A DNA stretch of 13,615 nucleotides from Clostridiales bacterium (GTDB lineage: Bacteria; Bacillota; Clostridia; Christensenellales; Aristaeellaceae). Positions within the stretch are counted from its first letter, which is position 1. Each line of letters begins with the position of its first letter. Both the position numbers and the translations under genes were made by a program. This document shows positions 1 to 7,092 of the stretch, one piece after another. The notes beneath the pieces are model-generated. The model had not been told where the DNA came from. It did no database searches and saw nothing but the letters and a program-made list of their open reading frames with translations. The stretch lies in the NCBI GenBank assembly GCA_022776785.1, contig JALFHA010000322.1, positions 1-13,615 of the forward strand, given 5' to 3'.

Positions 1-1
1 C

Positions 2-868
2 CTCAAGGGCCCGACGGGCATCGGGCTGGTCGGCGTGATGCGCGACCACGCCGATGAATACGAGTTCACCCTCTGCGGCGCGGCGGACGAGATCGTCGCC
101 GCACTGGCCAGCGGCAGCGCAGATATCGCCGCCTGTCCGACGAACCTCGCCGCCACGCTCTATCAGAAGACAAAGGGCGGCGTGCAGCTTCTGGCGCTCA
201 ACACGCTGGGCGTTTTGCACGTCGTGACCTCCGATCCGGAGATCGACTCCATCGACGATCTCGCCGGGCGCACCGTTTACGCCACGGGTCAGGCCAGCGT
301 GCCGGAGTATGTGCTGCGCTACATCCTCGAGCAGAACGGCCTGACGGAGAGCGTCACCGTCGAGTATGTGGCCGAGCACAGCGAGCTGGCGGCGATGCTC
401 GCCAGCGGCAGTGTGGACATAGGCGTGCTGCCGGAGCCACATGTCACCAGCGCGCTGATGCAGAATGACAGCCTCCGCGCCGCGCTGGACGTGACGGCGC
501 TCTTTAAGGACGCCGCGCGCGCGGCAGGCGAGGGCGACATGGTGCTCTCGATGGGCTGCTTCGTCGTGCGCCGCGAGTATGCCAACGCGCATCCCGGGCA
601 GGTGGCCGCGTTCCTTGAGGCCTGCGAAGCCTCCGCAGCGTTCGTCAACGCCGATCCCGATGCGGCAAGCCAGCTCGTCGAGCAATTCGGCGTGTTGCCC
701 AAAGCGGCTGTCGCCAAGCGCGCCATTCCGAACTGCCACATCGTCTGCGTGACGGGCGAGGCCATGCGCGCGCAGATCGAGCCGCTTTATGCGCTGCTGC
801 ATCAGTTCAATCCTGCATCCGTGGGCGGCGCGCTGCCGGACGACGGTTTCTATTATGAAGCGCCCTGA
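2..868 (+). CDS. ABC transporter substrate-binding protein, NitT/TauT type (5' partial)
   Basis: This is the extracytoplasmic binding component of an ABC importer. The reading frame is open from the first full codon of the window (position 2), so the true start and the export signal lie upstream. The visible 288 residues begin with LKGPTGIGLVGVM, a motif I associate with NMT1/THI5-like periplasmic-binding proteins. They continue with the two-lobe pattern of that fold: DIAACPTNLAATLYQ, then SIDDLAGRTVYATGQ, then MLASGSVDIGVLPEPHVT. The stop overlaps the permease start by 14 bp, so the two are translationally coupled. The substrate cannot be read from the sequence; nitrate/sulfonate/thiamine-precursor-like ligands are typical of the family. 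Family membership is well supported and the ligand is unknown. Confidence 0.88.
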   Translation, partial: LKGPTGIGLVGVMRDHADEYEFTLCGAADEIVAALASGSADIAACPTNLAATLYQKTKGGVQLLALNTLGVLHVVTSDPEIDSIDDLAGRTVYATGQASVPEYVLRYILEQNGLTESVTVEYVAEHSELAAMLASGSVDIGVLPEPHVTSALMQNDSLRAALDVTALFKDAARAAGEGDMVLSMGCFVVRREYANAHPGQVAAFLEACEASAAFVNADPDAASQLVEQFGVLPKAAVAKRAIPNCHIVCVTGEAMRAQIEPLYALLHQFNPASVGGALPDDGFYYEAP

Positions 869-1628
869 CGCCATCCGCCCGCGCGCCCGAGTCCTGCTCG
901 AGCGCGCGGGCGTTTTGCTGCTCTATCTGCTTGTGTGGGCGATCGCCGCGCGCGCGGTAGATGTACCGCTGCTGCTACCCTCTCCCGCAGCCGTGCTGGC
1001 CCGGCTGCTCTCGCTGCTGCCGCAGAACACCTTCTGGCTGACGCTGGGCGGCACGCTGCTGCGCACGCTCTATGCCTATGCGCTGGGCGTGGTGCTGGCT
1101 GTGCTGCTGGCCGCGCTGTGCTGCCGCTTCCGCGCAGCCGACCTGCTGCTCTCCCCGCTGCTCTCCGCCGTGCGCGCCACGCCCGTCACCTCGTTCATCG
1201 TGCTGGCGCTGGTATGGCTCTCCAGCGCACGCGTGCCCGTGCTCACCGGATTGCTGATGACGCTGCCCGTCGTCTACTCCGCCGTGGTGCAGGCCGTTCG
1301 CGCCGTCGATTCCCGCCTGCTGGAAATGGCGCGCGTTCACGGTTTTGGTCCGGGCAGGACGCTTCGCCATGTCGTCGTTCCGTCGGTGCTCCCGGCGTTC
1401 ACGCAGAGCTGTCTGGCGGCCATCGGCCTGTGCTGGAAGGCAGTCGTCGCGGCGGAGGTCATCGGCGTGCCCAAGCTGGCCGTCGGTAGCCGCCTGTACG
1501 AGGCGAAAATCTACTTGGAAACCGACAGCCTGCTGGCGTGGACGCTGACCATTGTGCTGCTCAGCGTCCTGCTGGAGGCGCTGCTGCGGCGCGCCGCGCG
1601 CCGCTTTGCGGAGGTGCGCCATGATTGA
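855..1628 (+). CDS. ABC transporter permease, NitT/TauT (BPD_transp_1) type
   Basis: This is the membrane channel subunit of the importer, 257 residues from the ATG at 855. That start lies 14 bp inside the upstream gene; the frame is open further upstream, but the earlier ATG at 789 would overlap the binding-protein gene by 80 bp. Hydrophobic segments are visible near residues 19-36, 65-90, 98-122, 128-146, 183-203 and 227-243. The cytoplasmic coupling loop (EAA loop) at about residues 157-180 reads EMARVHGFGPGRTLRHVVVP, matching the E-x(5)-G-x(n)-P pattern of this permease family. The gene overlaps the ATPase gene by 8 bp. It should work with the flanking binding protein and ATPase. Confidence 0.92.
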   Translation: MKRPDAIRPRARVLLERAGVLLLYLLVWAIAARAVDVPLLLPSPAAVLARLLSLLPQNTFWLTLGGTLLRTLYAYALGVVLAVLLAALCCRFRAADLLLSPLLSAVRATPVTSFIVLALVWLSSARVPVLTGLLMTLPVVYSAVVQAVRAVDSRLLEMARVHGFGPGRTLRHVVVPSVLPAFTQSCLAAIGLCWKAVVAAEVIGVPKLAVGSRLYEAKIYLETDSLLAWTLTIVLLSVLLEALLRRAARRFAEVRHD

Positions 1629-2205
1629 GCTCGACCGCGTATCCTTCTCCTACGGGGAGAAGCGCATCTTCTCCTCGCTTTCACTGTGCCTGCCGGACGC
1701 GGGGCAGGTCGCCGTGCTCGGCCCCTCCGGCTGCGGCAAGACGACGCTGCTGCGCCTGATTGCCGGATTGGAGACGCCCGACGCAGGCTCCATCCGCCGC
1801 CCGGAGCGCGTCGCCTGCTGCTTTCAGGAGGACAGGCTGCTCCCATGGTACACGGCGCGTGAAAACGTTGCGCTGGTTCTCCCCCGCTCCGCCCGCCGGG
1901 ACAAGGCTCGCGCAGCCCGGCTCGCGCAGGGCTGGCTCGAGCGCGTGGGGCTCGGCTCAGAGGGCGACGCCTACCCCGATGCGCTCTCCGGCGGCATGAA
2001 GCGCCGCGTCGCCCTGGCCCGCGCGCTGGCCTATGATGCGCCCGTGCTGCTGCTGGACGAGCCCTTCCGCGCGCTGGACGAGCAGACGCACGCCGACATG
2101 CTGCGCCTGGCCCGCTCGCTCAGTCAGGGTAGGCTGCTGGTGCTCGTCACGCATGACGAGCGCGACGCTGAGGGGATGGAAATCCTGCGGCTCGGTTGCC
2201 CGTGA
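1621..2205 (+). CDS. ABC transporter ATP-binding protein (NitT/TauT type, short)
   Basis: This is the ATPase subunit that powers the importer. It has 194 residues from the ATG at 1621, which overlaps the permease stop. All core motifs are present: Walker A GPSGCGKTT (34-42), Q-loop Gln69 in FQEDRLLPW, signature LSGGMKRR (122-129), Walker B VLLLDEP (142-148) and switch His178 in VTHDE. It resembles the SsuB/TauB class. The protein ends soon after the H-loop, about 50 residues shorter than the usual 240-260, so the C-terminal subdomain is missing. No frameshift is visible, and short ATPases of this kind occur in Firmicutes, so it is probably functional. Confidence 0.93.
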   Translation: MIELDRVSFSYGEKRIFSSLSLCLPDAGQVAVLGPSGCGKTTLLRLIAGLETPDAGSIRRPERVACCFQEDRLLPWYTARENVALVLPRSARRDKARAARLAQGWLERVGLGSEGDAYPDALSGGMKRRVALARALAYDAPVLLLDEPFRALDEQTHADMLRLARSLSQGRLLVLVTHDERDAEGMEILRLGCP

Positions 2206-2301
2206 GGAAGCCACCTTTTCCTTGCAAGGCTTATCCTTCGTCGCTTTTCTCTGCCGGATTCCGGCCAGCATGTGCACTTTCTTCCCCCGAATTTCCAAAA
2301 G

Positions 2302-2352
2302 AAAGAATCCACCGGCACTGTGCAATGCATATCACCGATGGATTCTTTTTTT
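2302..2352. terminator. Bidirectional rho-independent terminator between the ABC operon and ssrA
   Basis: A perfect 10-bp stem AAAGAATCCA (2302-2311) pairs with TGGATTCTTT (2339-2348) around a 27-nt loop. A T-run (2346-2352) follows on the plus strand, and an A-rich 5' flank gives a T-rich tail on the minus strand. It sits between the ABC operon end (2205) and the tmRNA 3' end (2360), so it can stop transcription from both sides. The stem is AT-rich and the loop long, so efficiency is uncertain. The preceding gap 2206-2301 holds only short palindromes (for example CCTTGCAAGG and GCCGGATTCCGGC) and no gene. Confidence 0.75.
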
Positions 2353-2359
2353 GCAGAAG

Positions 2360-2705
2360 TGGAGGTGAGGGGAATCGAACCCCTGTCCGAAAAAGCGACT
2401 GTCAGGCTTTCTCCGAGCGCAGTCTGTGTTTTAGGTTTCCCGTGTCCAGACGCCCGCAGACAGGCTTAAGGATTTGGTAGCTTCATGATGTGGCCATGCT
2501 GCAAAGCTTAGGCATGGTCATGGCCCGCTAAATTGACGCCGGGAACCAGCGCAGCGGGATCGCTGGGCCGACGCGCAGCCTAATCAGGCCGCGAGGCAAT
2601 AATCGTTATTGTCAGTTAATTTTTAATTTCCCGGTTTTAACGTGGCCCGGGGCCACGGCTCGCTTACCCAACCGCCCACAATCCCGTCGAAACCAGTACA
2701 CCCCC
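2360..2705 (-). ncRNA. ssrA: tmRNA (transfer-messenger RNA)
   Basis: This RNA rescues stalled ribosomes together with SmpB and tags the nascent peptide for degradation. On the minus strand the 5' end reads GGGGGTGTACTGGTTTCGAC, the usual tmRNA start. The 3' end has the T-arm GGTTCGATTCC followed by CACCTCC, which pairs with GGGGGTG as a 7-bp acceptor stem (one G-U pair), then discriminator A at 2360. The next bases are CTT, so the terminal CCA is not encoded. The length of 346 nt is typical for a one-piece tmRNA. The tag frame (2584-2613) reads DNNDYCLAA and stops at TGA. It lies 72 bp downstream of smpB. I see no clear promoter in that gap, so it may be processed from an smpB-ssrA transcript. 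Confidence 0.96.
2584..2613 (-). other. tmRNA tag-peptide reading frame (DNNDYCLAA, stop)
   Basis: The resume codon is taken as GAC (2611-2613), because the five bases before it (TAACT) resemble the conserved upstream tract (UAGUC in E. coli) and the frame ends in the universal LAA before TGA. A resume codon encoding Asp has precedent in clostridia as I recall it (C. acetobutylicum). The cysteine before LAA is unusual, since most tags have Ala, Phe or Val around that position. The exact resume codon is inferred; the frame upstream is not closed immediately by a stop. Confidence 0.75.
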
Positions 2706-2751
2706 GTGAAAGAAGGATCTGAACCCGTCGCTGCGGGTCAGGCGGCTTGAC

Positions 2752-2767
2752 GGCCTGCAAGCAGGCC
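2752..2767 (-). other. Short hairpin in the smpB-ssrA spacer
   Basis: GGCCTGC and GCAGGCC form a near-perfect palindrome around two bases, lying 11 bp past the smpB stop on the minus strand and 47 bp before the tmRNA 5' end. No T-run follows on either strand, so it is not a canonical terminator. It could be an RNA-stability or processing signal between smpB and ssrA. That role is inferred from position only. Confidence 0.4.
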
Positions 2768-2777
2768 ATGCGGAGAA

Positions 2778-3251
2778 TCACTCCCCGCGGTTTCTTGACC
2801 GCAGCGCGCGCTGAATGTCGCGCTGGGCGTCGCGCGCGGCCATATCGTCGCGCTTGTCGTGCAGCTTCTTGCCCTTGCAAAGACCCAGCTCCATTTTGAA
2901 GCGTCCGTCCTTGAGATAGACCTGAAGCGGGATGAGCGAATAGCCCATGCGCCCCACCTCCTGCCCCAGATGGCGGATCTGGCTCTTGTGCAGCAGCAGC
3001 TTTTTCTGCCGGAGCGGATCGGTATTGAAGATGTTGCCCTGCTCGTAGGGGCTGATATGCATCCCGCAGACGAGCACCTCGCCGTCCTTGACGATGGCGA
3101 AGCTCTCCTTGAGGTTCATGCGTCCCTGACGCATACTCTTGACCTCGGTGCCATGCAGCTCCATCCCGCACTCGATGCGCTCCTCGACAAAGTAATCGTG
3201 GAACGCCTTTCGGTTCTGGGCCATGGGCTTGATGCCCTTTGCGCGCGCCAT
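2778..3251 (-). CDS. smpB: SsrA-binding protein SmpB
   Basis: SmpB binds the tRNA-like domain of tmRNA and delivers it to stalled ribosomes. The 157-residue length matches the family (about 155). Family signatures are present: ECGMELHGTEVKSMRQGRMN (28-46) leading into the SF that begins strand 3 (50-51), YEQGNIFN (69-76), and the C-terminal decoding-centre tail GLCKGKKLHDKRDDMAARD (123-141). I chose the ATG at 3251 because a GGGAGG Shine-Dalgarno lies a suitable distance upstream and the product starts MARAKGIKPMAQNRKAF, as in relatives. The frame is open to 3317, but that extension has no ribosome site and covers the promoter. Its partner RNA ssrA is the next gene downstream. Confidence 0.97.
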   Translation of the reverse strand: MARAKGIKPMAQNRKAFHDYFVEERIECGMELHGTEVKSMRQGRMNLKESFAIVKDGEVLVCGMHISPYEQGNIFNTDPLRQKKLLLHKSQIRHLGQEVGRMGYSLIPLQVYLKDGRFKMELGLCKGKKLHDKRDDMAARDAQRDIQRALRSRNRGE

Positions 3252-3282
3252 ACGATTCCCTCCCCCGATTACCGCTTGCAAC

Positions 3283-3312
3283 AGTATAGCACAAATAGGG
3301 GCCGCATTGCAA
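3283..3312 (-). promoter_or_regulatory. Sigma-A promoter for smpB (and probably ssrA)
   Basis: On the minus strand a -35 box TTGCAA (3307-3312) and a -10 box TATACT (3283-3288) are separated by 18 bp. TGC precedes the -10, giving an extended -10 element. The start codon of smpB lies 31 bp downstream of the -10. It occupies the ppx-smpB gap, so smpB need not depend on readthrough. Confidence 0.75.
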
Positions 3313-3332
3313 GCCATCGTGCGCGCGTTTTG

Positions 3333-4232
3333 TCAGGCCAGTCCGAAGCGGCGCTTGAGGTAGCCGTCCATGTTGCCATGCGCGGAAAGGCGCAGCACCT
3401 CCACGTCAAAGCAGCGCATGGCGGCCTCGAGAATCGCCACGCCGCTGGGAATGATATCCGCGCGGTGCGGCATCAGCCCGGCGACGTGACGGCGGCGCTC
3501 CATCGTCATGCCCGCCAGCGTCATGCCCCAGCGCGCGACCTCCTCCAACGTGATCGTCATGCCCTCGCAGGTTTCCGCGTCAAAGAGCGGTATGCCGCGC
3601 TGCATCGCGCCCAGCGTGGTCATCGTGCCGCCCACGCCGACCCACTGCGCGCGCGGGGACATGGCCAAAAGCTCCTTCGCGTCCCGGCGAATGATCCTCC
3701 CGCAGCGCTCAAGCGTCTGCACATAGTCCTCCTCGCTGAGGATGGGCAGCTCGGCGGTCATGCGCACGGCGCCCATCTGCAGGCTTTTCGCACCCAGAAT
3801 CCGCGCGCCCTCGCCAAGGGTGAACTCCGTCGAGCCACCACCGATGTCGATCACCCCGCAGGAGCCGCCCTCGCTCGCCCCCAGATAGGACAGCACGGCC
3901 TCCTCCTCGCCGGTGACGATCTCCACCCGCGCACCGCTGACGTCCTCCGCCAGCGCGGTGAATTCCTCACCGTTCGCCGCGTCGCGCACTGCGCTCGTCG
4001 CGAAAATAAAAAGCTCCCGTGCGCCGTCGGCGCGCGCAAGCGCGGCCAATTCTCCAACGGCCTCCACGGAAGACTGTATGCTCTGCTGTGTCAGCGCGCC
4101 GTTCACCAGCCCGGCGAACAGCCGCGTGCCCCGCCGCTCACGGCGGAGCGCACACAGGCGCTCCCCCTCCCGGCGCGCGATCAGCAGTCGAATCGCGTTG
4201 GAACCAATCCCGATGCAAGCCAGTCGCTCCAT
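3333..4232 (-). CDS. Ppx/GppA family exopolyphosphatase/pppGpp phosphatase-like protein
   Basis: This is a member of the ASKHA-fold phosphatases that act on polyphosphate or (p)ppGpp. It has 299 residues, the short two-domain form without an HD domain. Visible motifs are the first phosphate loop IGIGSNAIRLLIA (7-19), FATSAVRDAANG (77-88), the VTGEEEA segment with Glu111 in the place of the catalytic Glu121 of E. coli PPX, the second phosphate loop VIDIGGGSTE (127-136) and VGVGGT (198-203). The family normally has Asp where this protein has Gly8 (DIGSN becomes GIGSN), which may reduce activity or metal binding. I chose the ATG at 4232 because GGAGGG lies 7 nt upstream; the frame is open to 4295 without such a site. 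It may be cotranscribed with the upstream divIC-like gene. The substrate cannot be assigned. Confidence 0.9.
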   Translation of the reverse strand: MERLACIGIGSNAIRLLIARREGERLCALRRERRGTRLFAGLVNGALTQQSIQSSVEAVGELAALARADGARELFIFATSAVRDAANGEEFTALAEDVSGARVEIVTGEEEAVLSYLGASEGGSCGVIDIGGGSTEFTLGEGARILGAKSLQMGAVRMTAELPILSEEDYVQTLERCGRIIRRDAKELLAMSPRAQWVGVGGTMTTLGAMQRGIPLFDAETCEGMTITLEEVARWGMTLAGMTMERRRHVAGLMPHRADIIPSGVAILEAAMRCFDVEVLRLSAHGNMDGYLKRRFGLA

Positions 4233-4298
4233 GTCGTATCCCTCCGAAGCCGTCTGAACATGTCGTTCTTTTGTAGCATTCCCTGCGCTTGCCAAGCG

Positions 4299-4646
4299 CT
4301 ACTCCTGCCCGTAAACCTCGTAGTCGGTCTGCTCCTGAAGCTGCTCCAGATTGCCGACCTCATAGATCGTCTCGCCATACCAGCAGTAGCCGTACTCCCG
4401 CCGCGCCGTGCGCTCGATGAAGTCATCCGAATTGACGGAGGCCAGCTCCGCTGTGAGCTGATTGTTCCTCGACTGCGCGTCATGATACGCCTTTGCGGCG
4501 GCGACGCGCTGCTCCTCCTGCCGCTCAAGGCTGACCGCCTTCTGCGGGAATCGGGCCAGCAGCAGCAGCGCCGTGCAGCCGAGCGCTGCCGCCAGCGCCT
4601 GAAACGGACGAATCCTCAGCTTCTTCCTTCTTTTCTTCCTGTTCAC
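4299..4646 (-). CDS. divIC: Septum formation initiator, FtsB/DivIC family
   Basis: This is a small bitopic division protein expected to act with DivIB/FtsQ- and FtsL-like partners at the septum. It has 115 residues: a very basic cytoplasmic N-terminus (NRKKRRKKLRIR), one membrane segment at about residues 16-32, a predicted coiled coil at about 38-72, and the family C-terminal pattern AR-E-YG-----GE-IYE (81-96). No ATG fits. I chose the GTG at 4646 because a GGGGGAGAG ribosome site lies just upstream; the frame is open to 4685. It lies 113 bp after yabQ, matching the conserved yabP-yabQ-divIC order of Firmicutes. The gene symbol rests on that synteny. Confidence 0.82.
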   Translation of the reverse strand: MNRKKRRKKLRIRPFQALAAALGCTALLLLARFPQKAVSLERQEEQRVAAAKAYHDAQSRNNQLTAELASVNSDDFIERTARREYGYCWYGETIYEVGNLEQLQEQTDYEVYGQE

Positions 4647-4759
4647 AGGCGCTCTCCCCCATCCATGGCGGCGCAGACGACACACACCATCATAAAGCTA
4701 CACGCCTTTCAGACGCGCAGCCCCGACCGCACAAAAAATCAATAGATGTAAAATTCTGT

Positions 4760-5218
4760 TTAATTCGCCATTTTCCTGCCTTTCTTCTTCTCTTTTTCCT
4801 CTTTTTCGTCTTTTTTCAACCTATAGGAAATTGTGTCACCATCAGCCTCGAAGGAAAAGGAATGGAGAATACAGAGCGGGTCGGAAGCGGGAGCGGGCTC
4901 TGCCCGCTTTTTCATCCGTCCCTGTATGGCCTGTGCAAGCCTTCGTCCGGGAAGCCCAATGAGCAGCGCGTACACGCCCATTCCCGCCAGCACGCCGGCG
5001 AGCACATAGGCGCGCAGCAGGTCAATTTGCAGCCGCAGCCCCACGAGCACGACGGACAGCGCAGCCAGCACGCCCCAGAGCAGATCAATCGCTCCGGTCA
5101 GCACCCGCCCGGCGCGCAGCGCGCGGCGCAGAAGGCCCAGCACGTCACAGGCCGCCCCCAGTGCCGCCCCGCAGGCGACCATCGCCGCCAGCGCGCGCGC
5201 CTGCTGCTCCACCGTCAC
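4760..5218 (-). CDS. yabQ: Spore cortex biosynthesis protein YabQ
   Basis: YabQ is a forespore outer-membrane-associated integral membrane protein needed for cortex formation in spore formers. The 152-residue product has three clear hydrophobic segments (about 8-28, 41-61 and 69-89). A soluble tail ends in a highly charged Lys/Glu tract (DEKEEKEKKKGRK). Its start overlaps the yabP stop by 4 bp (ATGA), the classic coupled arrangement. It is shorter than the B. subtilis protein (about 210 residues), mainly in the C-terminus, which is common in clostridia. Identification rests on the membrane pattern together with the yabP and divIC neighbours. Confidence 0.85.
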   Translation of the reverse strand: MTVEQQARALAAMVACGAALGAACDVLGLLRRALRAGRVLTGAIDLLWGVLAALSVVLVGLRLQIDLLRAYVLAGVLAGMGVYALLIGLPGRRLAQAIQGRMKKRAEPAPASDPLCILHSFSFEADGDTISYRLKKDEKEEKEKKKGRKMAN

Positions 5219-5493
5219 GCCTTGGCCCGCTTTCCGAACAGCCCCCGCCGCTTGCGCGTCGGCGCGCTGTATTCGATGGCCGCGATCTCCCCAGTCACAT
5301 CAAGCCGTCCGTCCTCTAGGCTGAGCTGCTCAATGTGCAGCCCCTCGCCCAGCAGCGCGACCTCGCCCTCCGAGGTTTGCAGCACGACCTCCTGCTCGTT
5401 AAAGCAGCTCACCGCCATCACGCCCGTCACCTTTGCGCGGGCGCGCCCTTCCAGCGTCATCGTGTGCGCCTGCCTCTGCTGCTCCAGCTCCAT
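5215..5493 (-). CDS. yabP: Sporulation protein YabP
   Basis: This is a small sporulation protein of the YabP/YqfC family, required for cortex assembly. The 92-residue product is a beta-rich domain with the family pattern: HTMTLEGRARAKVTGVMAV, then SCFNEQEVVLQTSEG, then LHIEQLSLEDGRLDVTGEI and AIEY. Two ATGs lie 6 bp apart (5499 and 5493). I prefer 5493 because the GGAGG is 8 nt from it but only 2 nt from 5499. The upstream gene is an unrelated binding-protein gene ending in a terminator only 39 bp away, so the yabP promoter must be compact or overlap that terminator. I found no convincing sigma-A or sigma-E boxes. Confidence 0.88.
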   Translation of the reverse strand: MELEQQRQAHTMTLEGRARAKVTGVMAVSCFNEQEVVLQTSEGEVALLGEGLHIEQLSLEDGRLDVTGEIAAIEYSAPTRKRRGLFGKRAKA

Positions 5494-5532
5494 GCGCATC
5501 GCCTCCCCGCAACAGGATATGCGGCGAGGCGC

Positions 5533-5560
5533 AAAAAAAGGAGCGGTTTCCCGCCCCTTT
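5533..5560 (-). terminator. Rho-independent terminator of the solute-binding protein gene
   Basis: On the minus strand GGGGCGG pairs with CCGCTCC (one G-U pair) around a GAAA tetraloop, and seven T residues follow at once (A-run 5533-5539 on the plus strand). The minus-strand G-U pair appears as an A/C mismatch on the plus strand, which shows the hairpin works for minus-strand transcripts. It lies 5 bp past the stop of the binding-protein gene and insulates yabP. Confidence 0.88.
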
Positions 5561-5565
5561 GTCGC

Positions 5566-7050
5566 TCAGTTCTTCCCCGCGAACAGAGCCACCAGCTCGC
5601 CGCTGCCCGCCTCGCGCAGCGCCTCGAGCCACGCGGCATAGCTCTCGGGGGTCAGCTCCTGCTCGCCCGTCGCAAAGCGGGCGATGCCCTCGTCCACCAT
5701 GCGCCCGAGCGTAAGCGCCAGCGCATCGGCGTGCGTCTGCTCCTCGCTGCTCAGGCAGTAGGGCTGCGTCACCCGCCGCGCCGCCGCCTTGACCTGCGCG
5801 TTCTGCATGAGCACATGCACGTCCGCCTCGCTGTCCACCTGTGCGAGGAATTCCGTCGGCGCAAGTCCCGGCATCGTCGAGCCGGTGTACATCAGCGCCT
5901 GCGAGCGAATATCGTTGATGCTGCGCGCGCCGTCGGTGATGAACGTCCAGCGCCCGTCCGCATCAAATGCGTAATCCTCACCCTCCTGACCGGCGTAGCC
6001 CAACAGCGCGCCCTCGCGCCCATAGAGCGCATCCGCCCACGCCAGCGCCTCGCCGGGATTCTCGCACGAGCTGGTCACGGCAAAGCAGCCCGTCCAGACC
6101 TCGCCCAGCAGATCGCGCCAGACGATTTTGCCGTCCGGCCCGGGCATGAGCAGCGCATCGTAATCGGTCGCCGCCGACACGGGCACATGCGTGTACGGCG
6201 CGATGCTCACCACGAGGCCGCTGACAACGGTCTCATCCTCATCGCTCGTGCTGCTCAGCGTCAGCGTGCTGTGCGCGCCGGTGAAAGCCTCCGTGGGGAG
6301 AATCCCCTCCTGCGTCCAGCCCACGAGCAGGGAGATAAAGTCGTAATACCCCTCCAGCTCCGGCGCGAAGACGATTTCCCCGTTTTCGTCGCGCGCGAGG
6401 TTGTAGTCGTCCGCGACGATGCCGAAATACGGCAGCAGCCAGCGCATCTCGTACACGCCGATGAGATCCGCGCCGACCTCGTCGCGCTTGCCGTTGCCGT
6501 TCGGGTCGCCCTCCATGACGGCCAGCAGCGCCTCCGTCAGCTCATCCAGCGTCCGCGGCATGGACAGGCCGAGCTTTTCGAGCCACGCGCGGTTGATCCA
6601 CACGCACACCTGCCGTTCGCCCTCGTTGAGCAGCGGCAGCGACGCGATGCGCCCGTCCTCCAGCGTCATCACCTCGCGCCATTCGGGGTGCTCGGCGAGC
6701 AGCGCGCTCAAATTGGGCATGTATTCGTCAATCAGCGGCGCGAGGTCGATGATCGCCCCGGCGTCAAGCAGCGCCGTCTCCTGCTCGCGCGTCAGCTCCG
6801 CCTTGAACAGCGCGTCCGCGACGGTCTCCCCCCGCAGCAGCCGGTCAAGCAGCTTCTGGTAATCTGCCTTTTCATAGGCGGCCTTTGCATCCACATGCAC
6901 GCCCGTCAGCGCCTCCATGCGCGTGAAAAAGGCGCTCGACTCCCACTCGCGCGTCACGCTCTCGGTTTCCAGCCCGGTCATTTCCAAGGCAAACGCGCCC
7001 TGCGCCGTCAGGCACAGCAGCAGCGCGAGGACTGCGGCAATTCTCTTCAT
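5566..7050 (-). CDS. Extracellular solute-binding protein, family 1-like (orphan)
   Basis: This is a secreted ligand-binding protein of the sugar/oligosaccharide ABC type (LplA/family 1-like), 494 residues. An N-terminal signal peptide (residues 1-21, ending AFA) is clear. There is no lipobox: Cys13 is preceded by LLL and lies inside the hydrophobic core. The segment DPNGNGKRDE (182-191) is the calcium-loop-like motif common in this family (usually DxNGNGxxDE). The tail LTPESYAAWLEALREAG is typical of the C-terminal helix. No permease or ATPase gene is adjacent, so it may serve a transporter encoded elsewhere or act as a sensor. The ATG at 7050 has GGAGG 5 nt upstream. The ligand is unknown. 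Confidence 0.87.
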   Translation of the reverse strand: MKRIAAVLALLLCLTAQGAFALEMTGLETESVTREWESSAFFTRMEALTGVHVDAKAAYEKADYQKLLDRLLRGETVADALFKAELTREQETALLDAGAIIDLAPLIDEYMPNLSALLAEHPEWREVMTLEDGRIASLPLLNEGERQVCVWINRAWLEKLGLSMPRTLDELTEALLAVMEGDPNGNGKRDEVGADLIGVYEMRWLLPYFGIVADDYNLARDENGEIVFAPELEGYYDFISLLVGWTQEGILPTEAFTGAHSTLTLSSTSDEDETVVSGLVVSIAPYTHVPVSAATDYDALLMPGPDGKIVWRDLLGEVWTGCFAVTSSCENPGEALAWADALYGREGALLGYAGQEGEDYAFDADGRWTFITDGARSINDIRSQALMYTGSTMPGLAPTEFLAQVDSEADVHVLMQNAQVKAAARRVTQPYCLSSEEQTHADALALTLGRMVDEGIARFATGEQELTPESYAAWLEALREAGSGELVALFAGKN

Positions 7051-7086
7051 AGCGGCCTCCGTGATTCCGATGGTTTATTGATCTTT

Positions 7087-7092
7087 ATTATA
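7087..7092 (-). promoter_or_regulatory. Extended -10 promoter of the solute-binding protein gene
   Basis: The minus strand reads TGTGCTATAATAAAG: a perfect TATAAT (7087-7092) with an upstream TGC making an extended -10. The -35 region is only T-rich (TTTTTC at 17 bp spacing), which extended -10 promoters tolerate. The start codon lies 36 bp downstream. The rest of the 149-bp divergent gap shows no confident promoter for the plus-strand gene at 7200. Confidence 0.7.

Noticed and set aside
2360..2395. A tRNA gene suggested by the T-arm GGTTCGATTCC on the minus strand
   Set aside because: It is the tRNA-like domain of tmRNA: the matching 5' acceptor strand lies at 2699-2705, and a tag frame ending LAA is in between.
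2859..4745. A 628-codon plus-strand open frame across smpB, ppx and divIC
   Set aside because: It is antisense to three genes with clear motifs, and its composition is His/Arg/Ala-rich low-complexity.
5500..5532. A sigma-E promoter for yabP around CATATCCT
   Set aside because: It matches only part of the -10 consensus, and the -35 position falls inside the upstream terminator.
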